This document shows positions 26,949 through 36,265 of a DNA stretch of 64,000 bases, in pieces. The stretch's first letter is position 1. Every line of letters starts with the position of its first letter. Source of the stretch: GCA-2718815 sp963578105 (GTDB taxonomy: Bacteria > Planctomycetota > Planctomycetia > Pirellulales > Pirellulaceae). The DNA is taken from contig CAUZBP010000016.1 of the NCBI GenBank assembly GCA_963578105.1, positions 1 to 64,000 of the forward strand, in the 5' to 3' direction. The notes under the pieces were generated by a model. It saw only the letters and a program-made list of their open reading frames with translations, made no database searches and was not told the DNA's origin. Made by a program: the position numbers and the translations under genes.

Positions 26949-27224
26949 ATGGCAACGAAAAAGAAGACGGCCACAAAGCGGCCTGCGACAAAGGCCAAGC
27001 GGTCGACCAAGAAAAAAACCGCGACAAAGAAAAAGACTGCCAGTAAGAAAACCGCCAAGCGGTCCACAAAGAAGAAGGCTGTAACTAAGAAAAAGCCTGC
27101 CAAGAAGGCCGCACCATCAACCAAGAAGAAGGCGACAAAGAGCAAGGTAGCCAAGAAAAAGACCGCCAAACGGTCCACAAAGAAGACTACCGCCAAGAAA
27201 AAAACAACTCGTCGTAAGCGATAG
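26949..27224 (+). CDS. Lysine-rich histone H1-like DNA-binding protein
   Basis: 91 residues, of which I count 38 lysines and 7 arginines; the rest is nearly all Thr, Ala and Ser. The unit AKRSTKK recurs three times (DNA around 26992, 27053 and 27163), separated by TKKK/AKKK blocks. This is the composition of bacterial H1-like proteins (Hc1/Hc2 of Chlamydiae, AlgP-like tails), which bind DNA non-specifically. It fits the condensed nucleoids of planctomycetes. The start ATG has AGGAG eight bases upstream, and a strong hairpin terminator follows. The antisense open frame of similar length is an artefact of the repeats. Confidence 0.85.
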   Translation: MATKKKTATKRPATKAKRSTKKKTATKKKTASKKTAKRSTKKKAVTKKKPAKKAAPSTKKKATKSKVAKKKTAKRSTKKTTAKKKTTRRKR

Positions 27225-27281
27225 ATTTTCCAGTCCGGCGCAACTGCGCTCGTGGCTTCAGGAATAGAAACAACAAGACAG

Positions 27282-27319
27282 GCCGGTGCGTCGCTCGTGC
27301 CAACAAGCGACACACCGGC
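27282..27319 (+). terminator. Intrinsic terminator after the H1-like gene
   Basis: GCCGGTGCGTCGC (27282-27294) pairs with GCGACACACCGGC (27307-27319) over 13 positions with one mismatch, around a 12-base loop, followed by TTATTCGTT. It lies 58 bases after the stop of the H1-like gene. Confidence 0.65.
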
Positions 27320-27667
27320 TTATTCGTTAAGAACAGCCAAACACATTTGATAATAAACACCATCTGCACCTTTCCTACTGGAAGCAATGGGATCCAATCA
27401 GAACTTGAATTCCAAGCTGTGAACGCCGAAAGACGGACTTTTTCGACGTATTTCTGCCCGGTGCTGCCCTCTCTGCCAAACCAACCACACACGTTATCGA
27501 AGAGGCCGGAACTGGGACCAGACCCTCAGATAACACCCTGTTAGAGGAATTTTCTACGAACAAGACGCTTATCGATGACAATGAACATTGACGAAACTTG
27601 TTCGTTTACATAAAGTTAATAGCTGTTAATCGATTTTCCTTCATACCTCCGTTTCATTGTCTGCCAC
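27320..27667. other. Probable 5' leader region of the DEAD-box helicase gene
   Basis: About 350 bases between the terminator and the helicase start. The last 100 bases are AT-rich (near 27590-27650), fitting a promoter and leader. DEAD-box helicase genes often have long regulated leaders, but I see no named RNA motif here. Confidence 0.35.
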
Positions 27668-28948
27668 TTGCACCTGGTGAGTTCCTCCGAATCCGGCAAA
27701 GCGACTTTTGACGAGCTAAAACTTTCCCAGGAAACGTTAGCCGCTTTGGAACGCGCTGACTACGAGCATCCAAGCCCCATCCAGGCCGGTTTGATCCCTG
27801 TAGCCCTGCAGGGATCCGATGTGATCGGCCAAGCACGCACCGGAACCGGCAAAACAGCCTCCTTTGCCATTCCGATTCTGGAACAACTGAAACCACGGCA
27901 GGAAGTCCGTGGGATTCAAGCTTTGATCCTCGTACCGACTCGAGAACTCGCAGTCCAGGTCCGGGAAGAAGTCGAAAAACTGGCTTTCGGTCGACAAGTC
28001 ACATGCCTGGCTCTCTACGGAGGCAAACCGGTACGCGGACAGATAGAAAAACTGCGTCGAAACCCTCAGATCATTGTGGGCACCCCGGGCCGACTGCTGG
28101 ATCACATCGGTCGTCGAACCGTACTTCTGGATCACATCTCCATGCTGGTGCTCGACGAAGCAGATCGCATGCTGGATATTGGATTCCGCCCGGACATCGA
28201 AAAGATCTTGCGTCGTTGTCCCACCACGAGGCAGACGCTGTTGCTGTCCGCCACGATTCCGCCTCCTGTCGAGCGGCTCGCACGGCAATACATGCGAGAT
28301 CCTCAAAAGTTGAATTTCTCGCCGAAAGACGTCACCGTAGACACGATTGACCAATATTATTTCACTGTCGATGGGCGGCGAAAGTTTGAATTGCTCGTCC
28401 GGCTTTTAAAACGAGATCAGCCAAAACAGGCCATCGTCTTCTGTAAAACAAAAAAAGGGACGGATCGCATCTATCACCGACTGAGCAAGAGCACCAAGCT
28501 GGTAGCCTGCATTCACGGAGACATGGACCAAAACGCACGGGACCGTGCCATGGCCTCCTTCCGGCAAGGAAAAGCCCGGATTTTGGTAGCGACCGACGTT
28601 GTGGGTCGCGGCATCGATGTGACGAGCATCTCGCATATTATCAACTTCGACATACCGCATTTCTGCGATGACTACATACACCGCGTGGGAAGAGCCGGAC
28701 GCATGGGTCGCGAAGGCATTGCCTACACCTTTGTGACACCTGAAGAAGGCAACGAACTGACACGCATTGAAATTCGGATCAACGTACAACTCAAACGGGA
28801 CGAAATGGACCGATTTGATGCCGTGGAAGAACTTGATTCGTCAAGCAGCCAGGGCCAGGAGTCGACGACCACGGAACCAGCGCCACCCGCTCCTCCCGAC
28901 TCGCTTCGCCGGGGGCGTGGCCCCCGACGCCACCGGCGCGCACTCTAG
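27668..28948 (+). CDS. DEAD-box ATP-dependent RNA helicase (RhlE-like)
   Basis: The helicase motifs are complete: a Q motif (YEHPSPIQ), Walker A (ARTGTGKT), the PTRELAVQ box, VLDEADRMLD, SAT, then the second RecA domain with VATDVVGRGIDV and HRVGRAGRMGREG. The C-terminal tail is short and Arg-rich (RRGRGPRRHRRAL), like RhlE-type proteins that remodel ribosomal or degradosomal RNA. The start is uncertain. TTG 27668 is the first possible; GTG 27677 is another; neither has a clear Shine-Dalgarno. It ends 3 bases before the convergent solute-binding gene, and a GGGGGC/GCCCCC hairpin lies within its last codons. Confidence 0.92.
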   Translation: MHLVSSSESGKATFDELKLSQETLAALERADYEHPSPIQAGLIPVALQGSDVIGQARTGTGKTASFAIPILEQLKPRQEVRGIQALILVPTRELAVQVREEVEKLAFGRQVTCLALYGGKPVRGQIEKLRRNPQIIVGTPGRLLDHIGRRTVLLDHISMLVLDEADRMLDIGFRPDIEKILRRCPTTRQTLLLSATIPPPVERLARQYMRDPQKLNFSPKDVTVDTIDQYYFTVDGRRKFELLVRLLKRDQPKQAIVFCKTKKGTDRIYHRLSKSTKLVACIHGDMDQNARDRAMASFRQGKARILVATDVVGRGIDVTSISHIINFDIPHFCDDYIHRVGRAGRMGREGIAYTFVTPEEGNELTRIEIRINVQLKRDEMDRFDAVEELDSSSSQGQESTTTEPAPPAPPDSLRRGRGPRRHRRAL

Positions 28949-28951
28949 TGT

Positions 28952-30010
28952 TCAATCCGGATTGACGAAGTGCCGCCGCAAAAACCGGGCTGTCCTATCC
29001 CACTGCTCAGCTGCCCCGCTAAAATTGGCCTTCATCGCCTTCACGGTCTTGGGATTCTGCAAGCGAAGTTCGATATCGACTTCATTATGAAGCGGAATCT
29101 GGGCACTACGACCTCGCGCTAGTTTGATTTCCACTTCGCGGGTTAACAGATAATCAATCAGACGACACGGAGCTTCGCGGTCCTGATGACTGCGCAGGAT
29201 CGATACCGTGTTAGGAATAAAAAGCGTGCCGATCGCTTCGTCACCCTGGTCGGGATAAACAATTTTGACAGGAAAACCGTTTTCAATCTCTATGATGGCA
29301 TCATCGGTGTCGGTGAGACCAAATGCCAGTTCACCCCCCGAGACAGCCTGAGCTACCTGCTTGTTGCCTACCTTGACCTTGGCGTTGTCTCGCACACGGA
29401 GAAAAAATTCTTTAGCCTGTTCAGGTCCCCAGAGATCAAACAAACAAGCCGCATGGGTGGCCGTTGTGCCGAACAATGGTTTTGCTAATCCGACTCGGTC
29501 TTTCCAGCGAGGATTCGCCAAGTCCAGGATGGACTGCGGGCAGTCTTCTGGTGACACGATCCGGGTGTTCACCAGCAAAACTCGAGCGCGGGCTGCAAAT
29601 CCATACCATGTAAAATCATCCGACTGAAATTCGCTTGGATAGTGCCGGGCCTGAGGCGAAACATAAATGTCCAGCAGGCCCTCTTCTTGAAGCCTTAATG
29701 TGTTCAGAATCTCGTTATTCCAAAACACGTTGCAGCGGGGACGATGGCGCTCTCTTAAAATACGATTTGCCAAGCCAACCGTTTTGTTCGCCTCAAGATC
29801 GTAGACCGCCGCAACCTGGATCCCCGTTTCGCGCGCGAAGCCTTGCAAAATCGGCTCCGAAAATTCGCGATCCAGAGCCGTGTAAACAATCAGTTGGTCT
29901 TCGCGCTGCTGCCAGCAACCGCCTCCAACAGACAATGCCACTACGGTCACAAAAAATGGGAGCGAGACGATTCGGAGAGCTCGTTTCGCACAAAGCGGGG
30001 TAAAGTTCAT
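28952..30010 (-). CDS. Iron-type ABC transporter substrate-binding lipoprotein
   Basis: 352 residues. A hydrophobic signal (about 13-30) ends at C32 in a GGGC lipobox-like site, so it is probably lipid-anchored. The mature part is a two-lobed periplasmic binding protein of the Fbp/Afu/SfuA type. LIVYTALDREFSEPIL opens the first lobe, FTWYGFAARARVLLVNTR lies at the hinge, and AQAVSGGELAFGLTDTDDA precedes the distal lobe. Family members bind ferric iron or small organic anions. No permease or ATPase gene is adjacent, so it is an orphan component; the true ligand is unknown. Confidence 0.8.
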   Translation of the reverse strand: MNFTPLCAKRALRIVSLPFFVTVVALSVGGGCWQQREDQLIVYTALDREFSEPILQGFARETGIQVAAVYDLEANKTVGLANRILRERHRPRCNVFWNNEILNTLRLQEEGLLDIYVSPQARHYPSEFQSDDFTWYGFAARARVLLVNTRIVSPEDCPQSILDLANPRWKDRVGLAKPLFGTTATHAACLFDLWGPEQAKEFFLRVRDNAKVKVGNKQVAQAVSGGELAFGLTDTDDAIIEIENGFPVKIVYPDQGDEAIGTLFIPNTVSILRSHQDREAPCRLIDYLLTREVEIKLARGRSAQIPLHNEVDIELRLQNPKTVKAMKANFSGAAEQWDRTARFLRRHFVNPD

Positions 30011-30290
30011 TGCTTCGACTCGTACAGTGACATGACTCGCATTTGAACGACAAAGCCAATTACTATTTCATTGATTTGTAACGGCCGGGAAAGACACTCG
30101 GTTCGGCGTCTGTCGTGGCGGCTTCAATGAAACCCATAGTACATGGATTATTTTTCAGTCTCCCAGCTTATCAGATCAGTTCGGCAACCCGGTTGAAACC
30201 CGCGATCCCTGCGAATTCTGGCTGTCCCTGCTTTCGCTGAGCTGAATTTCTCCTCAAATCGTAAAACATTGTCGCGCTGTGGAGGAAATC

Positions 30291-31910
30291 GTGAAGACGT
30301 ACAATGGACACATGATTAAGTTTTTGACGACTCCGCCAGCTGACCACCCGCGATTCGCACCTCCCGCTCGGTGCAGCAAACTCACTGTACTGCTTGTTAT
30401 CTGCGCTATCCTGAGCGTTACATGGGGCTGCCGACCATCCCAAAACCATCAAAGCCCTATGCCTGGTGAATCCGAGCAGCACATCTCCCTTCCAATAACG
30501 GACACCAAACGGTCTGTGAACCAACTGGCAAAGGTCCCCCCGCAAGTCCGGCCAAAGTCCCTCACCAATGGCTCCCAGACCCCAACTGGACAAGCAGACA
30601 CAGCACCCACAGGGGCGGCCCAAGGTTCCGATTCGACCCTTCATCCTCTGGCGACAAACATTGTGACCAATCCCCAATTGTTGTCGGCAGCGGGAATCCG
30701 GAAATTAGACGGGACGCACATCACGTTGTACACCGATCTTCCGGATCACCCATCCATTAATCAGCTACCGTCTATTTTCGACAAGGCCGTACCTGAGTGG
30801 TGCCGGTATTTTCAAGTTGACATCCAAAAGACTGCCGCCTGGCATCTTTATGGCTACTTGATCGAGAACAAAGAGCGTTTCATCACAGCTGGCTTGTTTT
30901 CTGACGACCTGCCACCGTTCCTGCATGGTTTTCAACGGGGTTCAGAAATCTGGTTCTATGAACAGAAAAGTGATTACTATCGTCGCCACCTGCTGTTGCA
31001 CGAAGGCACGCATGCGTTCATGAACCGCTTTCTGGGCTCCTGCGGGCCTCCCTGGTATACCGAAGGACTGGCCGAACTGCTGGGAACCCACCACTGGGAA
31101 GAAACCCGGCTTGCCCTGTGTCATTTTCCACGGCACCGAGACGAAGTTCCCTACTGGGGAAGAATCAAGATCATTCAGGAGGACATGGCGCATTCCGGTT
31201 TCCGCAGTCTGGAGCAGTTACTGGACACAAACGCATTGGCCTATCTGAAAGTAAATCCCTATGCCTGGTCATGGGCGGTGACTGCTTTTCTCGATGGCCA
31301 TCCAGCCTATCGCCAACGTTTTCAAACACTGCAAAAGCATGTCGCTGATCCTCTCTTTTCACAACACCTGCTAAATTCGTTTCACACAGATTGGGATCAG
31401 CTGGAAGAAGAGTGGCAACTGTTCGTTATGAATCTGGTCTACGGATACGACATTGCACGCGAGGCGGTAATCTTTCGATCCGGCAAATCATTGGCCAAGC
31501 AGCCAACCACAGTCGTCGTGAGAACTGATCGAGGCTGGCAGTCCAGCGGAGTTCAACTCGAAACGGGTGTTTCGTATTCGCTTCAAGCATCAGGCCGATA
31601 CCAGTTGGCCAACGAGTTGCAGCCCTGGTGGTGTGAGCCCAACGGCGTGACAATCCGTTACCACCAAGGAGAGCCTTTGGGGATCTTGCTGGGAGCGATA
31701 CGCCCTGAACACCAGGGAACCGGGCTGACCCAACTGGCTCAACCAAAAGTCCTCGGCTCGCAGCAGACGCTCACGAGCCAAGTGACTGGAACGCTGTACT
31801 TACGAATTAACGACTCTCCCGCCGAGCTGGCTGACAACCTGGGAGAAGTGAACGTAAAAATCCAGCGACTGACTTCCAGTGAGACGCCAACCTCCGGGAC
31901 ACTGAATTGA
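30291..31910 (+). CDS. Lipoprotein with peptidase-MA/DUF1570-like metalloprotease domain
   Basis: The preferred start is GTG 30291, five bases after GGAGG; GTG 30279 and ATG 30312 are alternatives. A signal segment ends in a lipobox-like VTWGC, followed by a Pro/Thr/Gln-rich linker to about residue 120. The metalloprotease core has HEGTH (H241/E242/H245 counted from 30279) and, 25-30 residues later, WYTEGLAELLGTH, which supplies the third ligand Glu as in gluzincin-type peptidases. The last 130 residues are beta-rich and may be a carbohydrate- or protein-binding module. It is envelope-anchored; the substrate is unknown. A second, only distantly similar protease of this type lies at 53.5 kb. 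Confidence 0.75.
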   Translation: MKTYNGHMIKFLTTPPADHPRFAPPARCSKLTVLLVICAILSVTWGCRPSQNHQSPMPGESEQHISLPITDTKRSVNQLAKVPPQVRPKSLTNGSQTPTGQADTAPTGAAQGSDSTLHPLATNIVTNPQLLSAAGIRKLDGTHITLYTDLPDHPSINQLPSIFDKAVPEWCRYFQVDIQKTAAWHLYGYLIENKERFITAGLFSDDLPPFLHGFQRGSEIWFYEQKSDYYRRHLLLHEGTHAFMNRFLGSCGPPWYTEGLAELLGTHHWEETRLALCHFPRHRDEVPYWGRIKIIQEDMAHSGFRSLEQLLDTNALAYLKVNPYAWSWAVTAFLDGHPAYRQRFQTLQKHVADPLFSQHLLNSFHTDWDQLEEEWQLFVMNLVYGYDIAREAVIFRSGKSLAKQPTTVVVRTDRGWQSSGVQLETGVSYSLQASGRYQLANELQPWWCEPNGVTIRYHQGEPLGILLGAIRPEHQGTGLTQLAQPKVLGSQQTLTSQVTGTLYLRINDSPAELADNLGEVNVKIQRLTSSETPTSGTLN

Positions 31911-31937
31911 ATCGGCTATCCCCAAAAAACCGGCAGC

Positions 31938-33467
31938 TCAAATCTGTGGCAGGGAAAATTCCACGCCTTGCGCCAGTGGCAGTTCGGCGCCTCCGTTGAC
32001 CGTGCAGGTCTGACGTCGCATGTAGGCCTTCCAGGCATCGCTGCCCGCTTCTCGCCCGCCTCCTGTCTCCTTTTCACCACCAAATGCACCACCAATTTCA
32101 GCTCCGGAAGTTCCAATATTCACGTTGGCAATGCCGCAATCGCTCCCTACAGCCGAAAGAAATCGCTCTGCTTCCAGCAAGTCATTGGTAAAGATCGCGG
32201 AGGACAGACCTTGATCTGCCGAGTTATGCTCGCATATCACTTCATCTAGTGACTGGTAGGTCATCACATACAAAATCGGCGCAAAAGTCTCTGTTTGCAC
32301 AATTGGCATACCGCTTGGTGCGCGAACAATGGTAGGTGTCACAAAGTAACCGGCTCGTTCCAGCCTGGTTCCACCACACAAAACCTCGCCCCCTTGTTCA
32401 CGAGCCAACTCAAGGGCCTGTAACATCCCCTGAACTGCGTTTTCATGGATCAGCGGCCCCATCAGCACACCATCCTCCCAAGGTTCACCCACCCGAATGC
32501 TTTGATATGCCTGGACCAGCTGCTGGATGAAAGTATCGGTCAATGATTCGTGAACAAATAGGCGGCGTAACGTCGTGCACCGCTGGCCCGCCGTTCCTGC
32601 AGCGGCAAAGAGTACGGCGCGAAGCGCCAAATCCAGATTGGCACTGGGCGTCAGAATGACCCCGTTGTTGCCTCCTAGTTCCAGCAGGGAGCGTCCGAGT
32701 CGTGCCGCCACTTTTTGGCCAACATCCCGTCCCATGTCACAACTTCCCGTTGCCGAAACCAGTGGCATTCGCCGGTCTTGGGCCAACCACTGACCCGCTG
32801 AGGCGTCGTGGCTGATGCACAAGTTGAAAATTCCCGGTAGACCCTGGTCAGCCATCACTTGGTTGACAATGTGTTGGGTGGCAATTGCGGTCAAAGGAGC
32901 CTGGGGTGAAGGCTTCCAAAGCAGGGTATCACCACAGACTGCCGCGATGGCAGCGTTCCAGGCCCAGACCGCCACCGGAAAATTAAACGCGGTAACAACA
33001 CCCACGGGTCCCAACGGATGCCACTGCTCAAACATGCGGTGTCGAGGCCGTTCGCTAGCGATGGTCCGCCCATAAAGTTGCCTGGAAAGTCCGGTGGCAA
33101 AGTCGCAGATGTCAATCATCTCCTGAACTTCGCCTTCACCTTCCGACAAAACCTTGCCCACTTCCAAGGTGACAAGCATTCCCAGGTCTTTTTTCTTTTG
33201 ACGAATTGCCATTCCCAGTTGACGTACGATCTCACCCCGTTGGGGAGGAGGAAGAGTCCGCCAGGTTTCAAAACCCCGTTGAGAACTTTCGACTGCCTGA
33301 TCGTAGTCGGCACGAGTGGCCGCGAGTACACGAGCGAGTGGTTTGCCGCTAGCTGGATTGAAAGATTCAAATTCCCCACCCAGGGGCTGTTTGATCCAGT
33401 TTCCCGCGTAGACTCCGCTATTGACTTCTTGAATTCCTAAACGTTGAAGTACGTCGCGAAACATCAC
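31938..33467 (-). CDS. amaB: Aldehyde dehydrogenase, ALDH7 (antiquitin/AmaB) type
   Basis: 509 residues with the complete ALDH active site: E263 in LELGGNNG, catalytic C297 in GTAGQRCTT, and NAD-binding FNFPVAVWAWN and KPSPQAPLT. The ELGGNN and GGEKETGGGREAGSD signatures are those of the ALDH7 family. That family includes human antiquitin and bacterial AmaB, which oxidise 2-aminoadipate 6-semialdehyde (P6C) to 2-aminoadipate in lysine breakdown. Its left neighbour is convergent. On its upstream side lie the class III aminotransferase and the HglS-type gene. The gene name is by family resemblance and pathway context. Confidence 0.85.
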   Translation of the reverse strand: MMFRDVLQRLGIQEVNSGVYAGNWIKQPLGGEFESFNPASGKPLARVLAATRADYDQAVESSQRGFETWRTLPPPQRGEIVRQLGMAIRQKKKDLGMLVTLEVGKVLSEGEGEVQEMIDICDFATGLSRQLYGRTIASERPRHRMFEQWHPLGPVGVVTAFNFPVAVWAWNAAIAAVCGDTLLWKPSPQAPLTAIATQHIVNQVMADQGLPGIFNLCISHDASAGQWLAQDRRMPLVSATGSCDMGRDVGQKVAARLGRSLLELGGNNGVILTPSANLDLALRAVLFAAAGTAGQRCTTLRRLFVHESLTDTFIQQLVQAYQSIRVGEPWEDGVLMGPLIHENAVQGMLQALELAREQGGEVLCGGTRLERAGYFVTPTIVRAPSGMPIVQTETFAPILYVMTYQSLDEVICEHNSADQGLSSAIFTNDLLEAERFLSAVGSDCGIANVNIGTSGAEIGGAFGGEKETGGGREAGSDAWKAYMRRQTCTVNGGAELPLAQGVEFSLPQI

Positions 33468-33700
33468 AGCATCCTTTTCTGAGGTACCCTGACGGGCAGC
33501 AGCACAAGGTCCTATTAGCCAGATGGTGGGAACAATGTTGTCGACGTTTGTTCAAAATGCGGTGCAATCATTTGTCCTGCCGCTCAGCACACGTCTCGCG
33601 AGGCAATCGGGGAAAACCGGGCCCGTCTTTTGGACTCAGACACAAGAACCACTCGTTGCCAGTCGTCTGATTCTCGACCCATCGGTTTACGTTAGCAATT

Positions 33701-35065
33701 CTACAGTCGCTGCTGATGTCCCTCGGTCACTTCGTCCAGTGCTTCGGTAAAGATTCCCAGTGCCACCTCCACCTGTTCCTCACTGATCACCAGCGGAGGA
33801 CAGAAGCGAACAGTACTATCGCCACAACTTAATAGAAGCAGCCCCTTGCCAAAGCACCGCTGCACAACTTCCTGACATTGCTCCATGGCTGGCTGCTTGG
33901 TGTTAGAGTCATGCACCAGTTCCGCACCGATCATCAAACCCCGTCCTCGCACGTTTCCCAATAGTGGTTGATCCGCTTGAAGTGCGATCAGATTTTCAAG
34001 CATAAACTTTCCGACGCGAGCCGCATTTTCAATCAACTCTTCTTCGAGTAGGGCAATCGTTTCCAGGGCAGCCACGCAGGAGACTGGGTTCCCACCAAAA
34101 GTACTGGCATGAGCTCCCGGACCCCAATCCATCACTTCCTGTTTGGCGACAATAGCTCCCAAAGGCATCCCCGAGGCAATGCCTTTGGCCAAACAGGTGA
34201 TATCGGGCTCGATGCCCCAATGTTCCATCGCAAACATTTTCCCAGTGCGCCCCATGCCAGTCTGAACCTCGTCAGCAACGAACAAGATGTCATACTTTTC
34301 AGCCAAATTCTTCAAGCGTTGATGGAACTCGTCGGGTGGAACAATGTATCCCCCTTCACCCTGAATCGGTTCCACAAAGAAAGCTGCCACTTCGTGGGGT
34401 GAAACGGTTTTGTGAAAGAGGTTGTCCTCGAGATCGGACAGACTCTTCCAGCAACAAACTTGGCCGGACTGGTTCAACGGGCATCGATAACAGTCGGGAA
34501 ATTCGATGTGGCTGACTCCCGGCACCAGTGGCGAAAAATCCCTGCGCTGCGTGACCTTGCTGCCAGTCAGTGACAAGGCTCCCATGGTTCGTCCATGAAA
34601 GGCTCCGAAAAAGGAGATCACGTGCTGGCGTTTCGTATGGTGGCGCACTAATTTGAAAGCCGCTTCCACCGCCTCGGCTCCTGAGTTTGTGAAAAAGACT
34701 TTTTTCCGATTGTTTCCGGGCGCTATTTCTGCCAGTTTATGAGCCAGTTCGCATTGCGGACCGTAATAGAAGTCGGTACCCGACATATGCAGCAAGAGTT
34801 CCGCCTGCTGCTGAATCGCTTTCACAACCCGTGGGTGACAGTGGCCCGTAGAACAGACCGCGATACCCGCCGTAAAATCGAGAAAACGATTACCATCGAC
34901 ATCTTCGATCGTCGCGCCGTGGGCGCAAGCGACTGCGAGAGGATACGCACGAGTATAGGAGGAAGATGTAACCTGCTCGTCGCTTTCGATTAATGCCCTG
35001 GCCTGTGGGCCGGGGAGTTTCGTACGGATCTCCGGAACGTTTTGAACACGCTTTGGCCAAAGCAT
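33701..35065 (-). CDS. Class III (omega) aminotransferase, ornithine/lysine/GABA type
   Basis: 454 residues, PLP fold type I class III. The PLP lysine is K294 (TCLAKGIASGMPLGA). Other signatures are TNSGAEAVEAAFKL, FFGAFHGRTMGALS and FVADEVQTGMGRTG. The internal CYRCPLNQSGQVCCW insertion resembles thermophile and archaeal ornithine/4-aminobutyrate-type aminotransferases. GGAGG lies six bases before the ATG. The gene is upstream of the ALDH7 gene on the same strand, 233 bases away, and divergent from the DUF1338 gene. A lysine 6-aminotransferase role, feeding semialdehyde to the ALDH7 enzyme, fits the neighbours. GABA or ornithine specificity is possible. Confidence 0.85.
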   Translation of the reverse strand: MLWPKRVQNVPEIRTKLPGPQARALIESDEQVTSSSYTRAYPLAVACAHGATIEDVDGNRFLDFTAGIAVCSTGHCHPRVVKAIQQQAELLLHMSGTDFYYGPQCELAHKLAEIAPGNNRKKVFFTNSGAEAVEAAFKLVRHHTKRQHVISFFGAFHGRTMGALSLTGSKVTQRRDFSPLVPGVSHIEFPDCYRCPLNQSGQVCCWKSLSDLEDNLFHKTVSPHEVAAFFVEPIQGEGGYIVPPDEFHQRLKNLAEKYDILFVADEVQTGMGRTGKMFAMEHWGIEPDITCLAKGIASGMPLGAIVAKQEVMDWGPGAHASTFGGNPVSCVAALETIALLEEELIENAARVGKFMLENLIALQADQPLLGNVRGRGLMIGAELVHDSNTKQPAMEQCQEVVQRCFGKGLLLLSCGDSTVRFCPPLVISEEQVEVALGIFTEALDEVTEGHQQRL

Positions 35066-35299
35066 CGCCCGCCTCCGTTAAACGCAAATGGGTTACTGGT
35101 GCAAAAAATCAACACCTTTCCTACCTGAATCCTACGGTACAATGATAAGATGGCAAGTTTTATGGGCTGCCGAAGCAGCTGAGTTTTCGCTTCTGTTTCC
35201 ATACCAACGTTTTACGACAACGGGTTGCAATGCCTGTGACAAATGTAAATTTACTGGTAGCTGGCTGACCAGATTGCCCAACTAACTCTCAGAAGAGTT

Positions 35300-36265
35300 G
35301 TGATGATTCAAAAAAAGAACACACCCGTGTCAGGTCCTCATCAATCCATTCCTGCAAGCAATGAACGTGAAGCCTTCGCTTCCCTCTTGCTCGATCATCT
35401 GTGGGCGCGTTACCGGAAGAGGGTCTCCTATGTCGCAGCCTACGAAACGATCATTCAGAATGCTGGAGCACATTTCTTCAATGACCACATCGCCTTCCGG
35501 ACTTTGGCAGCCACGAGACCGCAAACCGGCGTGAGCTCAATTTCCCGCATTTTTGAAGCTTTAGACTATCGGGCGTCTGGGTGTTACGACTTCCCGCAGA
35601 AACATCTCAATGCAATCCACTTTCAGCACCCTAATCCCCAGTTTCCCAAACTGTTCATTTCTGAGCTAAAGACTTGGGAACTTCCCGCCGAGGTGCAGGA
35701 GATTGTACTCGCAGTTCTCGGCACACATCGTGATCCCGTCTCGGAAGAGACTTTGACGCACCTCTGCCATCTAGAAGGACCTCAGGGGTCGGAGCATGCG
35801 GAACTGATGCAATCTGTCGTCAACGAGATTCACGACTTACCATGGTCTGCCCCGCAACAGGAAGATGTCGTCAAAGTCAATCAAGCCAGTCAATACGCAG
35901 CCTGGGTGCTGGTCCATGGTTACAACGTGAACCACTTCACATCGCTGATCAACTCGCACGCCGTCGAGTCGCTAAATGACATCGAAAAGACCGTGGACGC
36001 ACTGAGTGCAGCGGGCGTGCCCATGAAAGAGAACATCGAAGGCTGCCCAGGTTCTAAACTCCGCCAGACCGCAACGAAGGCAGTTGTGATCGACGTGGAG
36101 GTTCGGGTTGGAGATCAAATGAGCACCATGCCCTGGACCTACGCCTATTTCGAATTGGCGCAAAGAAACAAAATCAAAGATTTTCAGACCGGAGAAGCCG
36201 TCCGTTTCGAAGGTTTTTTGGGTTCACAGGCAACCAACCTGTTCGAGATGACCAAAAAGTCATAG
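35300..36265 (+). CDS. hglS: DUF1338 protein, 2-oxoadipate dioxygenase/decarboxylase (HglS type)
   Basis: 321 residues. DUF1338 enzymes (HglS of Pseudomonas putida, plant FLO7) are Fe(II)-dependent and convert 2-oxoadipate to D-2-hydroxyglutarate and CO2 in lysine catabolism. The three metal ligands can be placed at H63 (FNDHIAFRTL), H212 (NVNHFTSLIN) and E285 (YAYFELAQR), with spacing close to the described enzymes. It is divergent from the aminotransferase gene over a 234-base gap, which probably holds both promoters. Its stop overlaps the convergent pepF stop by 6 bases. The substrate is inferred from family and context. Confidence 0.82.
   Translation: MMIQKKNTPVSGPHQSIPASNEREAFASLLLDHLWARYRKRVSYVAAYETIIQNAGAHFFNDHIAFRTLAATRPQTGVSSISRIFEALDYRASGCYDFPQKHLNAIHFQHPNPQFPKLFISELKTWELPAEVQEIVLAVLGTHRDPVSEETLTHLCHLEGPQGSEHAELMQSVVNEIHDLPWSAPQQEDVVKVNQASQYAAWVLVHGYNVNHFTSLINSHAVESLNDIEKTVDALSAAGVPMKENIEGCPGSKLRQTATKAVVIDVEVRVGDQMSTMPWTYAYFELAQRNKIKDFQTGEAVRFEGFLGSQATNLFEMTKKS

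Noticed and set aside
26861..27313. 150-codon minus-strand frame rich in Phe/Val/Leu that looks like a membrane protein
   Set aside because: It is the complement of Lys codons in the H1-like gene; repeat composition alone creates it.
28911..28925. GGGGGC-GTG-GCCCCC hairpin as terminator between the helicase and solute-binding genes
   Set aside because: It lies inside the helicase coding region and has no U-run, so a terminator call is not supported.
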